This document shows positions 1 through 9,822 of a DNA stretch of 64,000 nucleotides, one piece after another. Where the stretch lies: NCBI GenBank assembly GCA_002118135.1, contig BDIU01000305.1, positions 695 through 64,694 of the forward strand, written 5' to 3'. The notes below the pieces were generated by a model. That model saw nothing but the letters and a program-made list of their open reading frames with translations. It ran no database searches and had not been told where the DNA came from. Position 1 is the stretch's first letter; every line of letters begins with the position of its first letter. Position numbers and translations under genes: made by a program. This DNA comes from Trebouxia sp. TZW2008. Taxonomy: Eukaryota > Chlorophyta > Trebouxiophyceae > Trebouxiales > Trebouxiaceae.

Positions 1-186
1 AGTGAGTAGCCCTTTGCTCCTATGCCATTGCTTTGCAGCTGAGACCCCTTCCATACTGTTGTGATTCTGATGACCTTTAATCATGTACAGTGCACATTTC
101 AAGGTCGATGCCCAAGCAGCATGTTCTTCTCGTTGTATTGTTCATCACGCACTTCTTGACACAACCCTGCAGTCCTCGTCGTTACA

Positions 187-2178
187 GTGCTGGTCATGGC
201 ATTCAACATTGTAATGTGCAGAGAAGCGAAAGCAAGGAGTAGATCATGTTGCCGAAGCGTCTCAACCAAGCTGAGTGGTGTTACTCTGGCTGATTTGATC
301 CCTAAGTGCTCAGAGGTTGGATTCAAGGAAGAAGATGACATGCAACCTGTCGTCATAGACCTCATCCAGGCAGTCATGCATGCAGTCAGGTGTGACTGCC
401 GCCTTATAGACACTCACTCCTCAAGCAATCAGCTTGAAAACCCGGTCAGTCGGCCAGACTGCATACTTGTATCATCCGGTGACAGGGCAGAGTGGACGCA
501 AATTGTCTCTGTATGGGAGCTCAAAATTGGCACTGGCAAAGTAGAGACAGAAACAATGTATGGTCAGCAAGTGGAGCGCTGCCGCGCCGTGCTGGACTCC
601 TGCAGTGAGCGTACTGCTGTGGTGGCAGTCAATGTCACCATGAATACCTTGGAAGTCATCACAGTAGAGCACCAACCAGACAATGATCTGAGGTTGAGCA
701 CAACTGGCCGTCAGCCATTAAGCATCAGCACCAACTCACCAGGCTTTCAACTACTGGTTCAGCTGTTGTCGACACCCAAGGCTCATCTGAAGTTTGCAAC
801 TCCTTTAGTGCCAACAATCAAGGAATTGAATGGGCATTGCCTTGAACTTCCATACCTCATCAATCAAGGCTCTGCTCATCAAGGCCTTGGCAGCTGGGTG
901 TTCCAGGTCAAGCTGAAGGCAAATGGGAATGCCATTCTGAAGCTGAGCAGAGCTTCTCTCGAGGTAAATTTGCAACACAGTGCACAATGTGTGCACTTGT
1001 GCTTGACTGGCCCCCGTGTATTTCCTTCTGCTTGCTCTGTGCCCTGTTTAAATTTTGTTGATGACAGCGTGCATGCAGGTTTGCTGAAAGTGCGTGCACT
1101 GCATATGTTTTGCTTGCGCAGGGCCCTTTCTTGTCTCGACTGGAGGGTTTGGACCATGTCATCAAGCTGCTAGACACAACACAGTGCGAGTATAATGGGA
1201 CAGTATGGAATGCTATCTTGGTTGCACCTTTGGTCCAGAGGTTGAACCACAAGGATGGTGTCACTTTGTTTGGCCAGGTCTGTTGTGCATCAAATGCAAG
1301 GGCATGGCTCTTGCACTTGCAGTTTATTGCGATCAGCTGTTTGCATTCTGTTTGACAGCATCCTAACATTGGCAAAGTGTTTGCTGCTAGGGCATCACCA
1401 TCTATTCTGTTTGTTATACTAGCTTGATCACATGTCAGATGCTGAATAAACAAACTGGATTCATTGTGGTGCAGGTCATGTACGACATTGCCAGCGCCAT
1501 TGACAATGCAGCCAAGATGGGTATCGCACATAGAGACATCACACCTAACAATTTTGGACACTGGCACGGCCGGGGATTTTCTCTTTGACTTCTCTGCTGC
1601 CAAGGTGTGGAGCACATCTGCCAATATAATTGCTGATGACACTGATGGCCAATGCAAAATCAAAGATGCTGAGCATGTTGAGCTTCAAGTGCTTGCATGC
1701 CTGCCAAGCCTGTGGATATGCGCCGTGTGAGACCAATGGGCTGTTTGTGCAGGACATGGCTGGCAATTGGGATAGGCCCCGATCTGCCGACAACCTCAAT
1801 GGGATTACAGGCACCGTTCTGTGGGCGCCATTATCTGTGCTTGAAGGTGAACAGCACTCAGTCAGCAGCATGCTGGAGGGGCTGTTCATCAGTGCATTGA
1901 GCATAAGCTGCAATGGCAAGCTTGATTTGCGGCATGACATGAACCCTGAGCATTTGCGACGGTGTGCTTTTTTGCGGTGTGGTCATCTGACTAAACCAGT
2001 TCTCTCTGAGCTGCCTCGTATCGAGAGCCATCTGAAGCCATTGATCTTTGGCTTGCACAATTTGTTCTATCCGCCCTGCAACAAAGAGGGCATTAAATTT
2101 AGGGTATATAACACTCAGGTCACAGTGGAATTGGTGCAAGGTGTTTGCAAGAAGGTGTGTGGTGCCTTGAGTCCTTGA
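187..2178 (+). pseudogene. FunK1-like (fungal-type) protein kinase, possibly 5'-partial, frame broken
   Basis: Ser/Thr kinase of the FunK1 type (Pkinase_fungal family). Exons by splice phase: about 213-963, 1122-1277, 1475-1604, 1753-2178. Exon 1 has the family's N-terminal part: a RPD..L motif, then a WELKIG stretch like the family's 'GELK', and a region ending in LLVQLLSTP. The kinase core follows: WNAILVAPLVQRL, the catalytic loop HRDITPNN, the DFG-equivalent FDFSAAK, and an activation-segment/HSVSSMLE region. Between HRD and FDFSAAK the reading frame changes by one base at the TTTT run 1577-1580. Frame 1 stops just after; frame 2 carries FDFSAAK and joins the next exon in phase. So it is either a pseudogene or holds a sequencing indel. 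A possible extra terminal exon follows at about 2182-2337. The true start may lie upstream or outside the window. The family is typical of fungi, and its presence among plant-type genes is odd. Confidence 0.7.
1577..1580 (+). other. One-base frame break in the kinase core
   Basis: Exon 1475-1604 is 130 nt, while its flanking exons require a length divisible by three. Reading up to the four-T run gives the catalytic loop; reading on in the next frame gives the FDFSAAK motif, which is the expected next element of this family. One T too many in this run explains the shift. No GT...AG pair lies between the two motifs that could splice it away. Confidence 0.75.
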
Positions 2179-3443
2179 GTTTGACACAGCATATGAACAG
2201 CAGACTTTCGGATTTGTAGAAGCTGCAGCTGCTGCAATTCCATGTGATGGTGTCGAGAACTTCTCCCAAGATGAAGCAGGGCTTGGAGAGAGCCTAGATC
2301 TGCGATGTTATCTGTGTTTATTGTTTCCTGAAAGCTAATGCGGGTGCATCTGTGCAATGCAGCGTACCGTACGTCCACAAGATGCTCGCAGGTAATCGCA
2401 ATTTGCCTTTTAGTTGTATTCTTCCGCAATGCTGATGACCCCAACATGTTGGGCAGATATCTCAGGCAGTGCTTTTTGCTCAGAGGACAAACTCTAGTTT
2501 TAGCTTAGTGTGTTGGCGAGATCAGTACTAGCATGTCCACCATGATACCTTCTGCAGTCGTGATGATGCTCTATTGTGAACGCCAAGAACTCATTAGGTA
2601 AATGGCCAGGTGAACCTTTCACTGATTTGCTTTGATTGTGTGTTGGGCCCCTAGGACACTAAACGTGTAAGTAAGTTACAAGTGTAACACTTTTCGCTAC
2701 CGTACACGTAGACCGATGTAGACCACCCGTAGACCGGCTTCTCTCTCTTCTCTCTTCTTCCTCCTCCTCCTGCTTGTATGCTAAGTCTTCTTCTTCTTCT
2801 AGGTTGCAGGGCAGCCCACACAAGCTGCCCTGCAAATCCCGCAAAAGTGCGCACATGGTGAGGCCAACCCTCGGAGTTTCAGAGACCCTGCAGACCCCTG
2901 CTCTTGCTACATGCGCTGCAGAATCTCATCTGTTTCGAAGCAGGATTCAATGTCCCATCAACCCTGTGGCAATACTAGCACTAGCAAGCACTCTTAATTG
3001 AGCTGCCTGCAATTTTTTTGCATTGAATGCTCTGTCCTAGGCTCTACATACTTTGTCTCATGATCAAGAGATCTTTAGCAGAAGCAGTTCGATACTTTCT
3101 CAGCAACATAGAAAAATACCTTGGTGGCAATTCTGAATCAGGCTTTCCTAAAGCATAGGATGCCCAACGACTTCCTCATAATCCTGACATGTATAAGTCG
3201 CTGACGTAACCGTCTTTGGGTATATATCTGCTACTGGCTACTTAGCTACTTATCAGTATGCTTCACTAAGTTATGACTGCTGCTAGCTTGGCAGGCATGC
3301 CCTGCTTGCGCTTCTATAAGTAGTCTTCGCATCAGACTGCAATCGCCTTCATGAGCTGACAAGTGAATGTACAGAATGCTAACAGTTGCTCTCAACTGAC
3401 TAGCACAAAATATGGTTTCTGTCTGCTATGCTGTTTGCATTTG
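2179..3443. other. Gene-poor spacer with pyrimidine-rich low-complexity tract
   Basis: No gene recognised. A CT/CTT-rich tract lies at about 2741-2803 and produces artificial open frames of Arg/Glu or Ser on either strand. The stretch 2182-2337 reads open on the plus strand to a TAA after an AG and might be a last exon of the upstream kinase gene. Nothing else is seen. Confidence 0.5.
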
Positions 3444-6400
3444 TCATTCGCTATGCTGTTTGCATCTGTTTGGTCCAAAATGCCGCCCACTTGCGCCACG
3501 GCCAATGAGCAGTTCCATGCACAAGTAGCAGAAATTGGCCTTGCATGGGCACTTTATGTTGTTGTTGTTGCCCTCCTTGTAATTGATGCGACCACATCGC
3601 GGACATCTGCAAGCCATTTCTGGTCTCACTGCTGGCTGTGCATCCTGCTGTTGCTCTTCTCGTACTCCCCTGGAAAGTGACAAGCAAGCTGAGTCAACAA
3701 GGGTTATATCAGAGGAGTTTTCAGCAGCATGATCAGCAATGCAATGCTTGCTGGACATGTCCTGTGACCCTGTCAGCTGCATGCGCAAGCAAAGAACTGG
3801 TTGCTAACAATTGACCAGCAGATTGGCACTCACTCCATGCGATGACCCATCATAGCCTCCCATCGCTCAATCTCGTCCAAATCAAACAGGATGCAATTAT
3901 TGTTCCAATAGTGCTTGTAGCCTTCGATCTGCTGGTTGCACTTATAGCAGAAGTGACCGCCACAGGATGTGCAGATCATGTGGTTGCAGCCCTCACTGCG
4001 CTCAATGGCCATGCCACAGCTTGGACACTGCTTGCAATTTTTCTGCAGGTATACAGACACTCAATGACAGCACTGGATTTATGGCTCAGGGCTACAGATG
4101 CAACAACACCGCTGCAAATGCTATATCATGTGCAAAATTGTGCAGCATATGCATCAGCTTACGCTTGAGTAGTGTTGCACGCCCCGACATTCATTGTGGC
4201 TTTCTTTTTTGATGATATATAACAACATAAAGTGATGAGAGCAGTGCTGCAGTGGCAATAGCATAAAGCATGTGATACTGATCAGCGTGCTCATACATAT
4301 CATGACGCAAGTATCACATCACTGGTGTCACTTGCAAGTATCTTGGACGTACAAGCCAGAAGCAACACTGCTTCAATCCAAATCATGGCAATGGCAGAGC
4401 CTGTTTTCCAAAGGACCTACAAGCTTCCAAGCTTGGTTGCTGTCTCTGTGCTGATTGGCACAAATGCAAAGCATGGCAAAGCATACCTGTATGTGTGCAA
4501 GATTCTGCAACTCTGCCTCACGCTTCCTGAACTCGCGCTCGCCGCTTTTGGTGCCCATCATGCGCTGCCGCATGAGCTCCAGCTTAGATTCAGCATCCAA
4601 GCACTTGGTGCCTGGGTGCCAACTCTCATTGCATAGGGAGCAGAAAGCATAGAAGCATTTGCTGCATTGTGCGCAGTTATCCTCGTCTTCTATGCTGATT
4701 GTGCTGCAGCGGGGGCAGTAGACTGCATCCATCATGAGGTTGAGCGTGCGCTCAAGCTCTACAGCTTCCAAGCGAGCCTTCTGCTCATCTGACAGCACAC
4801 TTCCTACCATCTGCATCCCACCAACAGACATGCTGCAGAACTAATAACAAAAGAAAAGCAATCTTGCAAAGATAGGAAAGATAGCAAGACATGATGCAGA
4901 AACAAATAGCAAGTTTATATGATGACACCTGCACCCTGTTGTGAGACATGTTGTGAGATCAGCAGATTTGCCAGGAGCCAATGTCATGCAGTTTGGTCCT
5001 ACAAGCCAGAAGAAACAGCGGCTTTGGTACAAGTTGACCACAAGCAAGTAGCAGTGAAAGTGAAGAAAGTGATACTCAGCATACTTGAACCTAAGACTGC
5101 AGAAAGATGCTGCATGCTGAATATGACACATGACAAGTACTCACTCAACTACTCCAGCACCATTGCATATGGCTGCTCAATGCAAAGAGTTTTACAGCTT
5201 ACCTGTCTATCAAGGGGCTCCTTGCAGTCTGGCTGAGGGCAGCGCAAGTGCTCCAGAGTGCCCTCCTTGACGTGCAAGCCACAGTGCTGACCCATACAAT
5301 CTCGGCAGTACGTGTGCCCGCACTGGAGGCTAGCTTGTACACACTCTTTGCCAGGATACTCCTCAAAGCAGATGCCACAGGACCAGCTGCCTTGCTGAAA
5401 AGCATGGTATTTCTCAGCAGCATCATATCGCAGGATGTGCATAATGATCTGCTCAGCTGCCAATTCCTGTGAGCTGTTGTGCTGTTGCTGATTGCCATGG
5501 GGCTCTGGCTGTGGTTCAGCAGAGTGTTGACTGATGCTATTATCCCGTAATCTGTCTGTGCTTTGTGCAGGCTGGGGCAGTTGCCTGAAACTCTGATCTG
5601 AGCTTTGTTGTGGGTGTGAGACATGCTCAAGGTTCTCATTTGAGCTTACTGCTGACTGTGAGAGATGCTCGAGGTTCTGATCTGAGCTGTGTGCTGGTTG
5701 TGTAGTGTTTTGGACTGGGTCTACTGATGGAGTGTCTGACAAAACAAAGTTGTCAGAGAGACCCAGGTGTGCCAACGCATTCTGCTGAAGCCAGTCTACC
5801 CATGTGTAGCAGATTGGGGACCCTGCCTCTTCTTGCCACATGTTCAGTAGCTGTTCTCTGAGTTGCTGTAGCTGCTGACAGGACGCCCAGACTGCATTGA
5901 GCTGGACACCTGGCGGCTGTGCAGAGGGGTAGGCTGAAGGCAGAGACAGGTGAAGCAAGATTGGAGGAAGATGCTGAACAGGAAAGCCTGATCCCTTGCT
6001 GCCGTCTGTGCTCCCATCCTGCATGAGACAGTGCAAGTCACGAGACTTGCACAGCGTATGAAAACGCAGTCTTGCATGGGGTTAGTTATGCTTTTAAGCT
6101 TACATTGCATGAGTGACAGATGTAGTTATATTCACTGACAACCTTGACAGCTATGTGGCAACAGAGAGAAAGTCGTACGAACAGCCATATCTGCATTTGC
6201 CGCTGGTGTTGCTCAAGGGATTGCAAGGCACACCTTAATTGTGATTGTTCCAGACGGCAGAGTGATGCGCACAGTTGCTGTGCATTGCAGCCTTTCGCTG
6301 CAAGGCTGAGCCAAAGTCAGAGATGTCAAGTCTTGCTCAGCATCTCCTGTTACTCCAGGACCTGCTGTCAGTGTGAAGTCCTTGTCCAGTATTGCAGCCA

Positions 6401-6461
6401 ATGCCACGAATTCATCAAGCTGCTGCTGCCAATCATCTTCGCTGCGCATCAACACTCCCAT
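3444..6461 (-). CDS. RNF14-like: RWD-RBR E3 ubiquitin ligase, RNF14-like
   Basis: RING-between-RING ligase that receives ubiquitin from an E2 on a RING2 cysteine and passes it to substrate. Five exons on the minus strand: 6461-6234, 6018-5203, 4810-4487, 4042-3834, about 3750-3444; all phases agree and give about 627 aa. An RWD domain spans exons 1-2 (starts EDDWQQQLDEFVALAAIL). A Ser/Gln-rich linker with short repeats follows. RING1 starts CGICFEEY; the IBR has YCPRC...C..C; RING2 contains SEGCNHMICTSC with the presumed catalytic Cys in GCNHM. The last exon carries a further Cys-rich segment (CRCPRCGR...GNNNNIKC) ending CKQHSE, a tail known from plant RNF14-like proteins. The acceptor of the last exon is the least certain. 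It lies 138 bp downstream of DPM2 on the same strand. Confidence 0.9.
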
Positions 6462-6599
6462 GCGCCTTGTATCGTCGAAGCTGTTGTGGCAAGTTCTGGA
6501 ATGTCAGGCAGGCTTCGATCTGCGTTTACAGAGTCATTTTCTGCAACTGCGACCACGTCATCGCCTGCAATGCCTGAGCTAACATCTGACCAAATGCTC

Positions 6600-6907
6600 T
6601 TACCTCTGCATTGAGGCGGCAACCATAACGCAGCCTATAAAGCCTATGGTCACGCTTGCAAGCACCACTCCTGCTAGTGTTGGCAGCAAAATGGCGTAGT
6701 ATCGAGGTGGAAATGCGGTCAGAAGAGGATGACCGTCTTCAATGTATGGCTGCAACAGCACAAAGCTGATTACGGCGGAATCGAAACTGACGTTCGCTAC
6801 TAGCTTAAGGTGACATCTGCTCTCACCGTCGCTAAGCACCAGAAAGTGTAGTACGCGAAGCAAAGGCCCACTATTGTAAGCGCTGCTTGTCCTGAGCAAG
6901 TCGGCAT
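6600..6907 (-). CDS. DPM2: Dolichol-phosphate mannosyltransferase subunit 2 (DPM2)
   Basis: Small ER membrane subunit that stabilises the Dol-P-Man synthase, which supplies mannose for N-glycans, GPI anchors and O-mannosylation. Two exons: 6907-6840 and 6765-6600, with a 74-nt GT-AG intron (donor GTGCTT, acceptor ATCAG), giving 77 aa against about 80-84 in the family. Exon 1 starts MPTCSGQAAL and holds the first membrane helix ending FAYYTF. Exon 2 holds PYIEDGHPL, FPPRYYAILLP and the second helix LAGVVLASVTIGFIGCVM. These match the order of conserved DPM2 blocks (YYT, PF/YI, HP, YA.L.P). A longer unspliced frame hides exon 1, which lies in a different frame. The gene is head to head with the SBP gene across 448 bp. 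Confidence 0.85.
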
Positions 6908-7355
6908 ATATTGCGCTTCATGGACACCGTTGCGCACTTCAGAAACCAAGGCACTGCACCTGGCAGTGCAGCCTCGGCTTAGTCATAGCGCGCAGCATGA
7001 CTAAAACGCAGCATGAAACCCTACTCGCGGCCCTAGCACGCGATTAGTCAGTGACCGGTAGTAATATCGGTGCATTTTTGTCAGGCATCAACGCGCAGAT
7101 ACCGCCTGCTTCGAACCGGTCACGCGCCACACTTCAGTCACAATGCAGCCCTTCAGCTTCTAAGCGGAGACACCCTTGTGCCAGGGCGCGCCTGCCTAGT
7201 TCGCGCGTTCAGGCCACAAGGCATGGAGGCCACCGATCTGCTGTTGGCAGGTATACGCTCGATACGTCAGTCTAGCATTCAGGCGGACCACAAAAGTCGT
7301 AGGGTCGGTTTATGACTTCTGCCTTACAAGTACAGGGGATGACAGCAGCTGGAAC
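6908..7355. promoter_or_regulatory. Probable bidirectional promoter between DPM2 and the SBP gene
   Basis: This 448-bp spacer separates two divergent start codons. It is visibly richer in CpG (several CGCG and GCGC runs) than the surrounding gene bodies. No other gene was recognised in it. The promoter role is inferred from position and composition only. Confidence 0.5.
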
Positions 7356-9763
7356 ATGGCAGACTGGCACTGGGATTCCGCAAGTTTCCTTGCCATGCCA
7401 AAAAGCGAACAGCCATCCCTTGATGATTGCTGTAAAAGACGCAGGCTGGCTGAACAAACAGTGACTCAGGCGCCGTCGCGATCTTGCGGTGCTTGCAAAG
7501 CAGCTGAACAGGCTCCGCTGAAACTGTTACAAGCACAGCACCAGTCTGGCAGCAAGGGCTGTCTCACATCAAATTTTGGCAGCGAAACGCCTGTGGTGAG
7601 AGTCTGCATTGATGCATACACTCACAACAAGCGTTGCAGCATGCTTCTACAGACCTTTGTACTCACTCATGTGACGTGTCACAGGCTCCAGATGTTGCGC
7701 CATCAGCTTGCACTGCAGACATCAGCATCCAGCAGCCTCAAAGTGCTGTGCATGCACCAGCTGAAAGCTCATGCCAAGCAGACGGGTGCTCATGTGATCT
7801 GAGCGAGCAATCAGTGTGGCACCAAAAGAGCAGAATTTGTGACAAGCACATGAGTGGCGTGTTCCTCAAGCAAGGGAAGCCTCAGCAGTTCTGCCAACAG
7901 TGTGGCCGCTCTCACAACCCAGATGCCTTTGACAAAGGACGCCGCAGCTGCCGCACACAGCTTGCAAAGCATGCAGCCAGGTCAGCAGCACAGCGCGATG
8001 TCACCTTGCATGTGCTAGCATGCACCTGCATGCATGACATTGAGGAATGCATAGACGAGCACGCACTCAGTTGAGTCACAGAACCTCGTCAGCAAGCTTG
8101 TAAACGATGTCGATGATCATGTCCTAGTGCCACTGCAAATCCCGTTGCTCAAAACATATTCACTTTGCTGCCCGTGTCATCCTGGAAGCCTGCAGGAACT
8201 TGTTGCAGCTTTCTTGGTGATGCATGATGCATTGCTCACCGGTGCCACTGTTCACGCCCCTCTTTGGTCAGATTGGCTGCCTCTTTGATTCCTGACCATC
8301 TGAACCAGCAGGCGACGCAAGCGCAACATTGCTAGTGTCAGTAAGACTGAGCCCTCGGCTGTGGTCAAGCAAGAGCCAGCAGCCGCAGAAGCGCCATTGC
8401 AAGCAGCAGGTCGTGCAGCAGCCACAGGTTGCAGAGCAGCTGTCTCCCTAGCAGCCCTTGCAATGCAAGACAGCCGCTCAGACGCATGGCTGCAAGCATT
8501 CTGCAATCAGCACAATGCTGCTGAGAGCATACTGTCAGCACAGCCCCTTGAGGCTGGTCATCGTCACTCATCAGGAGGTTCCGAGCAGTCTCTTGCCAGA
8601 CACACGTCCTTTGCTCAGCACCTGACTGCCATGCCTTTGGAGGACTTGGGCAACTTGGACTTGTCTCAGGAGCATACCTTGCCAGAATTGACCAGTCCTG
8701 GTGCCAGTGCTGTTGCCGCATGCCAAGCCGCCACATGCGTCAACACAGTCCCTAGCGCTATTGCCGCCTGTCAGGCCTCCACAGGCGTACCAACATGGAC
8801 AGGGAGCAATTCGACAGTCAGGCTGGAGCTTGCCACGGGGCACAGCGCCGTTGCTGCATGCCAGGACGTATCAGGAGCCACAGGTGCGCCCACATGGTCA
8901 GGAAGCACTTCATCTGTCAGGCTGGAGCATTCCATACAACACAACAGACAGTCAAACCCCGTAGCCTCAGCACCAATGTGGCTTGGAACCAGTACAGCTC
9001 TTGAGCCAGAGCAGGTCAAATGGGCACCCAGCAGCTCAGCAGTGGTTTCAGAGCATGTCAGCAATGATCCCCTGCAGGATGTGCTCAGCTGGCAGCTGCC
9101 TCCGTTGCAGGAAAGAAAACCGGCCCTTTCAAGCTTTGAGCAGGCCATGGCCTTCATGCAAGACGACAGCCAAGCCTACAGTGCAGGTCCCTGTGCTCTT
9201 TACCAACAGCATCTTGGGCTACCTCATATGACACCCTCAACATTTGGAGCTGCCATGCCTGTCATGTCTGGCGGCTGCACATTGCCCAACACAAGGCCAA
9301 CTCCCTACACCAACCTTGCCCAGTACAGCACCCCTTCAAGCCAGACACCACAGTTCCCTAGCATGTCAGCTGCAGCGCAGCAGGCTTATGAAGCGGACAA
9401 CACAGCACTGCGGCTGTCTGTCAAGCTCTTCAACTGCACTCCAGCACAGCTGCCACCCGCATTGCGTGAAAGGGTCACTGGCTGGCTAGGGAGCACTCCA
9501 ACAGATCTTGAAGGCTTCATACGTCCAGGCTGTGTGCACCTCACAGTACAGCTGACTGTGCCTGTGGCCAAGGCAAGCGCTGGACGGAACCAGGCTCCTT
9601 CTGTCCGGCAGGCTGTTGGGCATCTGCTGGCTAGCCCCCAGGAAGAGGTTTGGCACAACTCCACCCTGCTGGTGCAGCTGGGCATTGAGGCAGCTGTGGT
9701 TCATGAGGGTAGTCCTCTTAGGGTCTGGAGCGTTGAGAGTCACTCAGAAGTTGAAGAGCCCCC

Positions 9764-9822
<59 letters not shown>

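Noticed and set aside
908..1663. 251-codon minus-strand open frame opposite the FunK1-like gene
   Set aside because: Plus-strand exons carry the kinase motifs in consistent phase; the antisense frame has no domain.
2651..2856. Arg/Glu-rich minus-strand open frames
   Set aside because: They arise from the pyrimidine-rich low-complexity tract and lack any domain or splice context.
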